From: Streptomyces parvus
Lineage (GTDB): Bacteria; Actinomycetota; Actinomycetes; Streptomycetales; Streptomycetaceae
DNA: 64,000 nucleotides
Reading direction: 5' to 3'
Assembly: GCF_032121415.1 (NCBI RefSeq)
Contig: NZ_CP135079.1
Coordinates: 6,076,001 to 6,140,000 of the forward strand
The notes under the pieces were generated by a model, which had not been told where the DNA came from, did not search any database, and was given only the letters and a program-made list of their open reading frames with translations. Made by a program: the position numbers and the translations under genes. Positions 34,227-42,917 of the stretch are shown here, piece after piece (within the stretch, counting starts at the first letter, position 1; every line of letters starts with the position of its first letter).

Positions 34227-36320
34227 TCAGACCGGGGCCCCCACCCGCGACGATCCGCCGGAGCGTGGCGCGGGGGACAGCTCCTGGGCCAGGTCCTCCG
34301 CCAGCAGCCGCTTGGCGATCACGTCCACGGTGGCCCGGAGCTGACGGTCGTCGGGGCGTGCGCCGTCCTCGGCCAGGCGGTCGTTGAGCCAGCGGCCCCA
34401 GGCGTCGGAGATCACCGCGGCCTCCCGCCGGCCCGCCGCCGTGTGCGAGAAGATCCGGCCGTCGCCGGTCAGATAGCCCTCCTCGATCATCCGGTCGAAG
34501 ACGGGCACCAGGACCTCCGGCGGGATACGGTGCCGGGCCGCGATCAGCCCGAGGCCCGCGTGGCCGACCATCCTGGTGAACAGGTCCACCTGCATCACCG
34601 CCCAGGCCCCCGCCATGTCGAGCCGGGTGTCGGACTCGGCGGTGATCCGCCGGGCGGTCTCCGGACCCGCGCTGTGCAGGATCGTGGCCACGGAATACTC
34701 CAGGACCTTCGCCGAGTCCCCGCTGCCCGGCTGGGCGAAGCCCTCGCCCATGTCCGTCGACCCCAGCCGTGCCGAGTCCCGCAGCTTCACCTCCTTGAGG
34801 AACAGCGCGATGACGAAACCGATCAGGGCGATGGGCACCGTCCACAGGAACACCGTGTGCAGGGTGTCCGCGTAGGCCTGGGCCAGCGGCTCCGACTGGG
34901 CGGCGGGCAGCGCGTGCAGGGCCTGCGGGCTCTGCGAGGCATCGGCCAGGACCGCGGGGTCGCCGCCCGCGGCGACCGCCCGCGCGACGCCGTCGGTGAG
35001 GTTCGGCTTCAGCGCGTTGGCGTAGATGGTGCCGAACACCGCCGTGCCGAAGGCGCTGCCCAGCGTACGGAAGAACGTCACACCGGAGGTGGCCGTGCCC
35101 AGGTCCTCGTAGTCGACGGTGTTCTGCACGGCGATGGTCAGCACCTGCATGGCCAGGCCGATGCCGAGCCCCAGCACCACCATGTAGAGGGACTCCAGCC
35201 AGACGCCGGTCCCCGGCCCCATCCGGGACAGCAGGAACAGCCCGCCCGCCATCACCAGCGTCCCCACGATCGGGAAGACGCGGTAGCGGCCCGTCTTGCT
35301 CACCACGTTGCCGCTGAAGATCGAGGCGGCCAGCAGACCGGCGACCAGCGGCAGCGTCCGCACCCCCGAGAGCGTCGCCGAGTCCCCGTCCACGTACTGG
35401 AGATAGGTCGGCAGGAAGATCATCGAGCCGAGCATCGCGAAGCCCACGATGAAGCTGAGGATCGAGCAGACGGTGAAGACCGGGTTCCGGAACAGCCGCA
35501 TCGGCAGCATGGGTTCCTTCGCCCGCGTCTCCACCAGGCAGAACAGGGTGAGCGCGATCAGACCGCCGACGAAGAGGCCGATGATCACCGCCGAGCCCCA
35601 GGCGTACTCGTTGCCGCCCCAGCTCGTCGCCAGGATCAGCGCGCTCGCCCCGACGGTGACCAGTGCGATGCCCCGGTAGTCGATGACCGGCCGCCCCGCC
35701 GCCTTCACCGACGGGATGTTCCGGGCGGCGGCGATGACCACCACGATGGCGATCGGCACATTGACGTAGAACGCCCAGCGCCACGTCAGATGGTCGGTGA
35801 ACAGCCCGCCGAGCAGCGGTCCGATCACGGTGGAGATGCCGAAGACCGCCCCGATCGCGCCCTGGTACTTGCCCCGTTCGCGCAGCGGGATCACATCCGC
35901 GATCAGCGCCATCGACGTGACCATGAGCCCGCCCGCGCCGATGCCCTGCATACCGCGCCAGATGATCAGCAGCAGCATGTCCGAGGCGAGGCCGCACAGG
36001 AACGATCCCGTGATGAAGATGACCGCCGAGACCTGGAAGACCAGTTTCCGCCCGAACAGGTCACCGAACTTGCCGACCAGCACGGTGGCCACCGTCTCGG
36101 CCAGCAGATACGCGGTGACCACCCACGACATGTGCGAGGCGCCGCCCAGGTCCGAGACGATCGTCGGCAGGGCCGTGCCCACGATCGTCTGGTCCAGTGC
36201 CGCGAGCAGCATGCCGAGCACGATCGTCGCGAAGACGATGTTGCGCCGCCGCCGGTCGAGGACGGGCGGCGGCGCTTCGGCACTCCGTGTGGCGGGGGCT
36301 TGCTCGCTGGCAGTCGTCAC
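34227..36320 (-). CDS. DHA2-family multidrug MFS exporter with C-terminal winged-helix-like domain
   Basis: A 697-residue proton-antiport exporter of the EmrB/QacA type with 14 predicted helices in roughly residues 25-520. Motif A-like GKFGDLFGRK and the antiporter motif ALDQTIVGTALPTIV in helix 1 are clear. Unlike the usual 480-530-residue exporters, about 180 residues follow the last helix (after FLKEVKLRD). This soluble tail contains an FDRMIEEGYLTGDGRIFSHTAAGRREA segment (positions about 600-626), which looks like the recognition helix and wing of a MarR-like winged helix. GTG 36320 has GAGGG upstream. No regulator is adjacent, so the tail may sense substrate or bind a partner. Confidence 0.88.
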   Translation of the reverse strand: MTTASEQAPATRSAEAPPPVLDRRRRNIVFATIVLGMLLAALDQTIVGTALPTIVSDLGGASHMSWVVTAYLLAETVATVLVGKFGDLFGRKLVFQVSAVIFITGSFLCGLASDMLLLIIWRGMQGIGAGGLMVTSMALIADVIPLRERGKYQGAIGAVFGISTVIGPLLGGLFTDHLTWRWAFYVNVPIAIVVVIAAARNIPSVKAAGRPVIDYRGIALVTVGASALILATSWGGNEYAWGSAVIIGLFVGGLIALTLFCLVETRAKEPMLPMRLFRNPVFTVCSILSFIVGFAMLGSMIFLPTYLQYVDGDSATLSGVRTLPLVAGLLAASIFSGNVVSKTGRYRVFPIVGTLVMAGGLFLLSRMGPGTGVWLESLYMVVLGLGIGLAMQVLTIAVQNTVDYEDLGTATSGVTFFRTLGSAFGTAVFGTIYANALKPNLTDGVARAVAAGGDPAVLADASQSPQALHALPAAQSEPLAQAYADTLHTVFLWTVPIALIGFVIALFLKEVKLRDSARLGSTDMGEGFAQPGSGDSAKVLEYSVATILHSAGPETARRITAESDTRLDMAGAWAVMQVDLFTRMVGHAGLGLIAARHRIPPEVLVPVFDRMIEEGYLTGDGRIFSHTAAGRREAAVISDAWGRWLNDRLAEDGARPDDRQLRATVDVIAKRLLAEDLAQELSPAPRSGGSSRVGAPV

Positions 36321-36392
36321 CCCTGCACCCTCACACCCGCGCACCGCCCCCGCATGCGGGAACGGGCCGGACGGGGGTCAGGACGACCGGCT

Positions 36393-37247
36393 CTAGCGGG
36401 GCAGCGAGGCGATCGACGTCTTCAGCCGGGCCACGAACACCTCCCGGACGTCCTCCGCGACCCGGTCGAGCGACAGATACGGATTGAGGTCCTCCAACTC
36501 GACGAGCAGCAGGGCGCCGTCCGCCGTCCGACAGGCGTCGACCCGCTGGATCCCGTGGTCGAGGGTGTTCCAGGCGATGAAGCGCCGGGCGAACTCCAGG
36601 TCCTCCGCGCTCGCCGCGTACGGCTCCAGCACCCAGCGCCGCTCCGGGTCGGGGGCGTACAGCGCGTACTGGAAGTCGTGGTCGACGAAGTAGAACGACA
36701 CCTCGTGCCGGAAGTCGATCCTCGGCTGGACGAGGAGGGAGCCCTCGGCCGCCGCCTCCAGCTCGGTGCGGGCCTCCGCCGCCGCGACGAAACGCAACCC
36801 GGCCGAGTCCGCCCCCAGCTTCGGCTTCACCACGTACTGGGGGACATCGGGCAGTCCCGGCAGCTCCGCCGCCCGGTCCACCGTGGGGATGACCGGGAGC
36901 CCCGCCGCGGACATCTCGACCAGATACTCCTTGCCCGCCATGTCGCCGCGCCCGTCCAGCGGGTTGTAGACGGCTGTCCCCAGCCCCCGGGCCCGTACGA
37001 GGAAGGCGTCGTAGGCCTCCCGGTAGTGCAGCACGGGTCCGCTGTTGCGGATCAGCACGGTGTCGAACCCCGCCAGCAGCGCGGCCGCGTCCCGGGGGTG
37101 GCAGAGCGCGACGTCGAACGCCTCGCGGAGCCGGGAGGAGAGGTAGATGTCCTCGTCGCAGTAGCGGCGCCCGCGCGCCTCGTACGCGAGATCGGTGACG
37201 AGCAGGAGGGACGTGCGGCGTGCGCCGGCGGGTGACGCGGCGGTCAT
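36393..37247 (-). CDS. ATP-grasp-fold protein of unknown substrate
   Basis: A 284-residue protein with the layout of an ATP-grasp ligase: a Rossmann-like N-terminal third, a KEYLVEMSAAGLPVIPT segment, then YVVKPKLGADSAGLRFV (ATP-binding Lys and glycine loop, about residues 150-165) and near the end VELEDLNPYLSL, where the acidic residues and Asn of the magnesium site should be. Such enzymes join a carboxylate to an amine or thiol using ATP. ATG 37247 has GGGAG upstream; a longer in-frame start gives low-complexity sequence. A 58-residue gene lies 190 bases upstream on the same strand and the exporter 72 bases downstream. Confidence 0.75.
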   Translation of the reverse strand: MTAASPAGARRTSLLLVTDLAYEARGRRYCDEDIYLSSRLREAFDVALCHPRDAAALLAGFDTVLIRNSGPVLHYREAYDAFLVRARGLGTAVYNPLDGRGDMAGKEYLVEMSAAGLPVIPTVDRAAELPGLPDVPQYVVKPKLGADSAGLRFVAAAEARTELEAAAEGSLLVQPRIDFRHEVSFYFVDHDFQYALYAPDPERRWVLEPYAASAEDLEFARRFIAWNTLDHGIQRVDACRTADGALLLVELEDLNPYLSLDRVAEDVREVFVARLKTSIASLPR

Positions 37248-37437
37248 GAGGTGCTCCCGGGGTGAGGACGCGGACGGACGATCACTATCGCCGACACCCG
37301 GACCGGGCTTCCCGGAGGGGTGGCTCGATGGCTCCCCTCGTACGAGGACCCGCGCCGCACCCGCTGTACGGAGACCCGCGCCGCAGTACGGGGGGACCCG
37401 CACGGCCGTTCCGGCGGGCGCACCCGCCGCCGTACGG

Positions 37438-37614
37438 TCAGACGGCCTCCGTGGAGCTGCCCCGTACGGCCGCCACCCACTCGACGAGAAGCCGCTCGTA
37501 CTCCCGGCGGCCCTCCGGCGACACCACACCGCCGTCCGCGACCAGAGCGCGGATCTCCGCGTTCAGCTCAACCATCGGGCGGGCAGGCGTCGGCTCGGTC
37601 GAAGTGGAGGTCAT
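37438..37614 (-). CDS. Small conserved-looking protein, 58 residues
   Basis: A short gene reading from ATG 37614 to TGA 37438. The product has a Thr/Ser/Pro-rich start, then an amphipathic helical part: ELNAEIRALVADGG, SPEGRREYERLLVEW and AAVRGSSTEAV. The acidic/basic heptad-like pattern suggests a helical hairpin that binds another protein. No signal peptide, and the ribosome site is poor. It precedes the ATP-grasp gene in the same direction, so it could be that enzyme's substrate or partner, but it lacks the repeated core typical of graspetide precursors. Codon third positions are strongly G/C-biased, supporting coding. Confidence 0.6.
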   Translation of the reverse strand: MTSTSTEPTPARPMVELNAEIRALVADGGVVSPEGRREYERLLVEWVAAVRGSSTEAV

Positions 37615-37940
37615 GTGAAGAGGCTAGTGGCACGGAGCCGGTCCGCGGGCCTGTCGAACATGTGGAACCCGCCACGGTCGGCCTGCATCCCGACGGCGCG
37701 GCGACGCCGGACCGCTGTCCCGGGGCCCGGTGAGCCTCTTCACCTCGCCGCCACGTCCCGCCGCGACCGGGCGGTCCGAACCCCCGTTGCCGCACGTGGA
37801 TGGCGTGTGGCGGTGCGCCGGGCCCGTCCCGACCCCTCGGTGGAGGGTGGGGTGCGCCCGGCCGGGGACGCGACGCGCGGGCTTCCCGTCCGGGGACGGT
37901 GTACGCGTCCGGGGCGACGAGAATCACATGTCTGCGGAAC
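37615..37940. other. 326-base region without a supported gene
   Basis: Between the 58-residue gene and the excalibur gene, both on the minus strand. Open frames cross it on both strands, but they have Arg/Pro/Gly-rich shadow composition and no convincing start. It should contain the promoter of the small gene; I see no clear hairpin or operator. Confidence 0.4.
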
Positions 37941-38474
37941 CTATTCGCAGCCCACCCCGTCGCCGTCACGGTCCAGATGCGGCCCGTACCCGGGCTGGCC
38001 GGAGCGGATGGGTGAGGCGCCGGCGGCGCGAACCGCATCGCAGTTCTTGTAGTACGCCGACGTGCCGCCCGAACCCCCACCGCTACCGGTGGCCTCGTCG
38101 TCCCGGGCGACGGGCTTCTTCGCGGGCTCCGCCTCCGGGGGAGCGGCGGTGACCGTGACCCGTACCTTCTTGACCTTCGTGACGGTCGGGGCCGGCTCCG
38201 GGGCCGCGGTCACCGTGACCTTCGCCGTCTCCGTGACGGTGACCGTCGGCCCGGGCTTCGCCTTCGCCGCGACCGTGCGCACTTCCTGCGGCTGTTCACC
38301 CGTGGCACCGATTCCGACGCCGAGCACGAACAACGCGCCGGCCGCCGGGAGTACGACACGCTTCCGCGCCCACCGCGGTCCACCCGTGGAAGACGGCGGC
38401 GGCGGTGTGAAGTCGCCGCCCCGGCCCCAGCCGGGCCGACGCGACGGGTGCTGCGGACTGTTCCAATCCATCAT
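37941..38474 (-). CDS. Excalibur calcium-binding domain protein, membrane-anchored
   Basis: A 177-residue protein. After a short Pro/Gly-rich cytosolic start there is one transmembrane helix (about 40-58), a Val/Thr-rich linker with repeated TVTVT stretches, a Gly/Ser segment, and a C-terminal excalibur domain: YYKNCDAVRAAG and PGYGPHLDRDGDGVGCE, with the DxDxDG calcium loop and two Cys expected to form a disulfide. The linker probably spans the cell wall. Two adjacent ATG codons at 38474 and 38471 are possible starts. Function in Streptomyces is unknown; excalibur domains often sit on surface nucleases and wall proteins. Confidence 0.88.
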   Translation of the reverse strand: MMDWNSPQHPSRRPGWGRGGDFTPPPPSSTGGPRWARKRVVLPAAGALFVLGVGIGATGEQPQEVRTVAAKAKPGPTVTVTETAKVTVTAAPEPAPTVTKVKKVRVTVTAAPPEAEPAKKPVARDDEATGSGGGSGGTSAYYKNCDAVRAAGASPIRSGQPGYGPHLDRDGDGVGCE

Positions 38475-38662
38475 CCCCCCAAGGGCTGTGCGGAAGCCCG
38501 ACCGTAGCGACCCGGCCGGGACCGGGGGAGCGACTTGTTCCGGTGGTGATGGAGTTGTGACCAAAGAGCGGGGAAGGTGTGGGTGCGTAGCCGGGAAGGA
38601 GCCCCGGGAAGCTGGGAGTTCCCCGTCTGCGGGGCCCCACCGCGCGGCACGGCCTCCCCGCC

Positions 38663-39877
38663 TCAGCGAATGTGCCGCCCCGAGATCGCCCGTGCGATGA
38701 CGAGGCGCTGGATCTCGCTGGTTCCCTCGAAGATGGTGTAGATCTTGGCGTCGCGGTACATCCGCTCGACCGGGTGCTCCCGGCTGTAGCCCGCGCCGCC
38801 GAGGATCTGGACCGCCTTCTCCGTCGCCGCGACCGCGAGTTCGCCGGCCCGCAGTTTCGCCATGGAGCCCTGGCCCGCGTCGAAGGTGCGGTCGTTACGG
38901 GCCATCCAGGCGGCCTGCCGGATCAGCAGGCGTACGGCTTCGATCTCGGTACGGATGTCCGCCAGCGCGAAGGCGATCGACTGGTTCTCGATGATCGGCC
39001 TGCCGAAAGCCTCGCGCTCACCGGCGTACTCCAGGGCGTATTCGTAGGCGGCCCGCGCGATGCCGAGCGCCTGCGCGGCCACCGTGGGGCGGCTGACCTC
39101 GAATGTGGCCATGGCCGCCTGGCCCTTGGCGGGGCCGCCCTCGCGGGCCCTCGCGAGGCGGGCGTCCAGCTTCTCCTTTCCGCCGAGCAGGCAGTGGCCG
39201 GGGACGCGGACGTCGTCGAGGAAGAGGTCCGCGGTGTGCGAGGCGCGCAGGCCGAGCTTCTTGACGGTGCGGCCCGCCGTCAGGCCCTTGGTGGCGGGCG
39301 GCACGATGAACGCGGCCTGCCCCCGGGAGCCGAGCGAGGGGTCGACCGAGGCGACGACGACATGGACCTCGGCGATGCCGCCGTTGGTGATCCACGCCTT
39401 CTGGCCGGAGATCACCCACTCGTCGGCCGCCTCGTCGTAACGGGCCCTCGTCGTCATCGCGGAGACGTCGGACCCGGCCCCCGGTTCGGAGACGCAGAAC
39501 GCGGCGACCTTCGGGTCGTCCTCGTCGCCGAAGCACTGCGGAACCCACTCGGCGAGCTGGTCCGGAGTACCGGAGGCGAAGATTCCGGCGACTGCGAGCG
39601 AGGTGCCGAACAGGGCCATGCCGATGCCCGCGTCGCCCCAGAACAGCTCCTCGTTGGCGATCTGGAGGGAGAGACCCGTGGGGTCCCCGTACAGGTCGGC
39701 GAGCGATTCGAAGCCGTAGAGACCGATCCGGGCGGCCTCCTGGATCACCGGCCAGGGGGTTTCCTCCCGGGCGTCCCACTCGGCGGCGGCCGGGCGGACC
39801 ACCTGGGCGGCGAAGCCGTGCACCCAGTCGCGCAGGTCCTGCTGTTCCTCGGTCAGGGCCAGGGAGAAGAAGCTCAT
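38663..39877 (-). CDS. Acyl-CoA dehydrogenase
   Basis: A 404-residue flavoenzyme of normal family length that introduces the alpha-beta double bond into acyl-CoA. Motifs: FCVSEPGAGSDVS (FAD contact), an ITNGG element, the REAFGRPI segment, and near the end ILGGAGYSREHPVERMYRD then IFEGTSEIQR with the catalytic Glu at about 384. ATG 39877 is four bases beyond the stop of the SCP2-like gene, so the two form an operon under the tandem operator at 40363-40396. The acyl chain is not predictable; pairing with a sterol-carrier-type protein suggests a bulky or steroid-like acyl-CoA. Confidence 0.9.
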   Translation of the reverse strand: MSFFSLALTEEQQDLRDWVHGFAAQVVRPAAAEWDAREETPWPVIQEAARIGLYGFESLADLYGDPTGLSLQIANEELFWGDAGIGMALFGTSLAVAGIFASGTPDQLAEWVPQCFGDEDDPKVAAFCVSEPGAGSDVSAMTTRARYDEAADEWVISGQKAWITNGGIAEVHVVVASVDPSLGSRGQAAFIVPPATKGLTAGRTVKKLGLRASHTADLFLDDVRVPGHCLLGGKEKLDARLARAREGGPAKGQAAMATFEVSRPTVAAQALGIARAAYEYALEYAGEREAFGRPIIENQSIAFALADIRTEIEAVRLLIRQAAWMARNDRTFDAGQGSMAKLRAGELAVAATEKAVQILGGAGYSREHPVERMYRDAKIYTIFEGTSEIQRLVIARAISGRHIR

Positions 39878-39881
39878 GCCC

Positions 39882-40355
39882 TCACGCCCTCGGGATGTCG
39901 AAGTAGCGGGTGAGGCCGGACGCCAGGCCGACGTCACCGGCGACCCTGAGCTTGCGCGTCATGAACATCGTGACCGGATTGCCGTTGCCGGAGACGAGCT
40001 TGAGGAACTCCGCGTCGGCCATCACCAGCGTGGTGCGGGGTTCGGCGTCGGAGCGGCCCGCCGTGACCCGGCAGGCGCCGTCGGCTATCGCGGTCTCGTA
40101 GACCGCGTCGCTCTCCCCGGTGATCTTCCAGCGGATCAGGGCGGTGAGGCCGCCGGCCGCCTCGGACCGGAACTGCTGCCGCATCCGGCCGAAGACCTCG
40201 CCGAGGATCCGGGTGCGCAGGTCGCCCCGCATGACCTCGGCGAGCTGCCTGGCGGACAGACCCTTGACGATCCGTGCGAACTCCTCGGGGGCGACCGCCG
40301 CGAAGTCGAGCGCGGACAGGTCGTCGGTGAGGTTGCCGCTGCTGTTTCCGTCCAC
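39882..40355 (-). CDS. SCP2 sterol-binding-domain-like protein
   Basis: A 157-residue protein. The C-terminal half has the SCP2 look: WKITGESDAVYETAI, a DAEPRTTLVMADAEFLKLVSG-type strand-helix and the closing KLRVAGDVGLASGLTRYFD. The N-terminal half is helical. SCP2 domains bind lipids or acyl-CoA in a hydrophobic tunnel, so it could present substrate to the acyl-CoA dehydrogenase encoded next. Start is GTG 40355, with AAGGAG six bases upstream; that ribosome site overlaps the first arm of the operator palindrome. Confidence 0.78.
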   Translation of the reverse strand: MDGNSSGNLTDDLSALDFAAVAPEEFARIVKGLSARQLAEVMRGDLRTRILGEVFGRMRQQFRSEAAGGLTALIRWKITGESDAVYETAIADGACRVTAGRSDAEPRTTLVMADAEFLKLVSGNGNPVTMFMTRKLRVAGDVGLASGLTRYFDIPRA

Positions 40356-40362
40356 GCCAACT

Positions 40363-40396
40363 CCTTACTCCGAAGTAAACTTACTTGGGAGTAAGG
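40363..40396. promoter_or_regulatory. Tandem TTACTN4AGTAA operator at the SCP2/acyl-CoA dehydrogenase operon
   Basis: Two 14-base palindromes, TTACTCCGAAGTAA (40365-40378) and TTACTTGGGAGTAA (40381-40394), are separated by two bases, and the whole 34-base block (40363-40396) is again symmetric in 15 of 17 pairs. Two stacked TTACT/AGTAA sites are typical of a pair of TetR-family dimers. The block ends eight bases from the GTG start and covers the ribosome site. A cognate regulator is not encoded next to it. Confidence 0.7.
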
Positions 40397-40427
40397 TAAG
40401 GGGAGCGGTGGCGTCCCGCAAGGCCGG

Positions 40428-40691
40428 TCAGAAGGGCGATCCGGGCAGCACGGCGAGGTGCGGGTGGTGCGCGGCGAGCACCTTGTTGGCGCGGGCCAGT
40501 TCGGACAGGGCCTGTTCGCGGTCGGCCTGGTCCTCGACGCCCAGCCGCGGCCCGCGGAACCTGCGGACCTCACGGGCCGCGCAGTCGGCGTCGAACTCCG
40601 CCTGGAGGATGTGCGGCGGAATGCACGAGCCAATCAGCGCGGCGACCCGGTCCGGGATCGGCACGGGGACGAGAAGGTGCGAGGCGGTCAT
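40428..40691 (-). CDS. Hypothetical protein, 87 residues
   Basis: Unrecognised small protein from ATG 40691 (AAAGGG-type site upstream) to 40428. It has a hydrophobic VPVPIPDRVAALIGSCIPP start, a central acidic helix and an LARANKVLAAHHPHLAVLPG end. It has no signal peptide or membrane helix. The coding potential is supported by normal codon bias and a start with a purine-rich leader, but the next gene on this strand starts beyond the tandem operator, so it is probably transcribed separately. Confidence 0.55.
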   Translation of the reverse strand: MTASHLLVPVPIPDRVAALIGSCIPPHILQAEFDADCAAREVRRFRGPRLGVEDQADREQALSELARANKVLAAHHPHLAVLPGSPF

Positions 40692-40892
40692 GGGGCTTTC
40701 CCTTTTCGGTGGTCGGCCAGGAGGCGGTGCACGGGAGCCGTCGCCTGACGGGCGGCGGGCTCCCTCCTGTGTACGGGACGCGGTTCCGGGTTTCTCGCCG
40801 GATACGTCTCCGTGTCGCAACCGTTTGGGACTGACCGTCTATTTCGCCTTACGCGCCGGTAAGTTGACCCGCCGCGCCGAACGTGATCCGGA

Positions 40893-42107
40893 TCAGGGGG
40901 ATGTGCCGGTGGCGCGGGAGCGCAGCCGCAGCGCGCGCAGCACCGCCTCGGTGGCGAAGCGGCTCTCGGGATCGACGAGTTGGTCACCGAAGATGGTCTC
41001 CAGGCTGCGCATGCGGTAGCGCACGGTCTGCGGGTGGACATCCAGCAGCGCGCCCATCTGCGCCGCGGTGCCCCGGGTGTCGAGCCAGATCCGCAACGTC
41101 TCGACCAGCCGTTCCCGGCGGGTCGCGCTGATCCCCGCGACGGCGGCCAGCTCCCGCTGGGCGAGCTGGTCCAGCAGGGCGGGGTCGGAGAGCAGCCACA
41201 GGGTGAGGAGGTGGTCCTCGCAGCGGATCAGCGGAGCGTCGTCGATCACCCCGGAGTCGACGAGCTCCAGCACCCGGCGGGCCCAGCGGATCGACTCGCA
41301 GGCCAGCGCCGTGGGGACGGTCAGCCCGATCGCCATGCGCCCGGCCGGCAGGGCCTGGGCGAGCATCGATCTTCGTGCGTCGTCCAGCGCTCCGGGGACG
41401 AGCAGGTGCGGCTGCGGGGCGCTGAGGTCGACGAGAAGGTCACGGTCCGCGTTGAGCCGGTCCAGCTCCGCCGGGGCGCGGACGGCGATCAGCGTCACCT
41501 CCTCGGGCAGCGTCCACCCGGTCTGCTCGCACAGATCGGCGATGGCGCTCCCGGGGGCCGGACGGCCGGCGAGGATCAGATGGAGCAGTCGGCGGCGCAG
41601 CGCCTCGCTGTGCTCGCCCGACTGGGACTGCGCCTCCAGGAAGCCTTCCCGGGAAAGCGATTCCAGTTCGTCGACGTAGGCGAAGAGCGCGTCGGCGAAG
41701 CTCAGCATCAAGGTGGGGGAGAGGTGGTAGCTCTGCCCGACCTTCTTGGCCCGCCGCAACGCCACCCGCGCACCCAGCCGGTACGCCCCCTGGAGGGTGT
41801 CCATGCTCCGGCCCTCGTACGCCTCGAACCGTCCGAAGCGCCGGCACATGTCGTCCCGGAGCGTGGTCGGGGAGGAGGGCTCGGCCACCAGGTCGACGAA
41901 GGAGGCGAGGCTCTGCTCCACGCCCACCCTGATGGCCTGGCCGTTCGGTCCGTCGAGCAGCCGGGCGTATTCCGGATAGGCCCGGGTGACCTCGACGCCG
42001 ATTTCCTTGATGAGGCTGGGCAGTTCGGGCCGCATGATCGCCGCGAATTCCTGTGGGAGCGGCCCGAGCGGGTCTTCGGTATCCAACGGCTGTATGAGAT
42101 GTGGCAT
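40893..42107 (-). CDS. PucR/CdaR-like helix-turn-helix transcriptional regulator
   Basis: A 404-residue regulator. The C-terminal DNA-binding region (about 340-395) is the HTH_30 type: ETLRIWLDTRGTAAQMGALLDVHPQTVRYRM followed by FG and an LVDPESRFATEAVLRAL-like end, split over several motifs. The N-terminal two thirds are an RsbRD-like helical bundle and a GGDEF-like middle as in other PucR family members of Streptomyces. ATG 42107 has AAGGGGAT upstream. It is divergent, across an 810-base gap, from the secreted-protein genes and Mce operon, which are candidate targets. Confidence 0.85.
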   Translation of the reverse strand: MPHLIQPLDTEDPLGPLPQEFAAIMRPELPSLIKEIGVEVTRAYPEYARLLDGPNGQAIRVGVEQSLASFVDLVAEPSSPTTLRDDMCRRFGRFEAYEGRSMDTLQGAYRLGARVALRRAKKVGQSYHLSPTLMLSFADALFAYVDELESLSREGFLEAQSQSGEHSEALRRRLLHLILAGRPAPGSAIADLCEQTGWTLPEEVTLIAVRAPAELDRLNADRDLLVDLSAPQPHLLVPGALDDARRSMLAQALPAGRMAIGLTVPTALACESIRWARRVLELVDSGVIDDAPLIRCEDHLLTLWLLSDPALLDQLAQRELAAVAGISATRRERLVETLRIWLDTRGTAAQMGALLDVHPQTVRYRMRSLETIFGDQLVDPESRFATEAVLRALRLRSRATGTSP

Positions 42108-42917
42108 GACAGATCCCCTTGCTCCCGGCGCCCGGTGGTGGGGTGAGACGGTGGGGGGAAAGCGCTCCCACGAACCGACAGGTGCGTACCAAGTCCGCGA
42201 CGAAGATAGACCAAGGAACAGGTACTGCACACCACTTGGACAAGATCGACGTGCAGAGGGCACACATCTCGGCCCCACTGTGCGACTTCCGTGCAGGTCG
42301 GGCGCTACTGCGCGCTTTCGGACAATGAATTTCGGCCGCCCGCTCAAACGGTGACAACAAAGCGGTTCTGCTGCCGCCGAGTTGGTTTCGGCATGGTCCG
42401 GTCGGACCCGGACGGGCCGGGGAGCGGTCGGGTGTACGGGCGGCTCACCACGGCGAACGCGGTGGACCACCTTCTCCTGGGTGGGGATTTCAAGCCGCCC
42501 TGGCCGAATTCCATGCCGTCCGCCGGAGAACGGAAGCTGGACTTCCGTGTCTCCCGGGGTGTCGGCGCCGCCTGCGCGCCGCGCGCGGGGTTCCGGCCGA
42601 CGGTGCGTAATTCGCTGCCTCCGGGTGCGCATTCCTTGATAAGGGGAGCATGCCCCGATGCTCATTTACGGATCAAAAAGAGTGCGGTGCAAAGAATCTT
42701 AGCCGGACGGATTGTGTCGCCCGGTTTCCCGCGAGTAACATCACGCCTCGATCAATTCGGTCATGAAATCTGCCCGAAATTTGATGCTCCGATCCTCCGC
42801 CCCCGGGCCATCCGAGGCCCCAACGCCGCCGACGGTCGTCGCGGTGCGGGCATGCGTTGCAGAACCGGTCAACTTCGTGCACGAGGCCGCGCCACGGCGG
42901 CCGACAGAGGGGACGAC
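42108..42917. other. 810-base intergenic region between PucR-like regulator and secreted-protein gene
   Basis: No gene with credible start and composition is visible on either strand; the frame that runs through it on the plus strand is an upstream extension of the 42918 gene. A small hairpin, GAGCAT (42646-42651) pairing with ATGCTC (42658-42663), lies in an A+T-richer stretch (42630-42760) that probably contains the promoter and a leader of the secreted-protein gene. AGAGGGGA at 42906-42913 is its ribosome site. Confidence 0.45.

Noticed and set aside
34443..37235. 930-codon plus-strand open frame opposite the exporter and ATP-grasp gene
   Set aside because: Extends across two real minus-strand genes and the gap between them; Arg/His/Asp/Gln-rich shadow without motifs.
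37568..38080. 170-codon minus-strand frame overlapping the small 58-residue gene and the excalibur gene
   Set aside because: Arg/Pro/Gly-rich throughout; it conflicts with two better-supported genes.
40849..40862. TTAC-N6-GTAA near the regulator 3' end as a third copy of the TTACT operator
   Set aside because: Only four-base arms and six-base spacer; it does not match TTACTN4AGTAA and lies downstream of a gene rather than in a convincing promoter position.
42382..42639. Possible 85-codon gene in the 810-base gap
   Set aside because: Trp/Arg/Ser-rich shadow-like composition, no ribosome site and no recognisable pattern.
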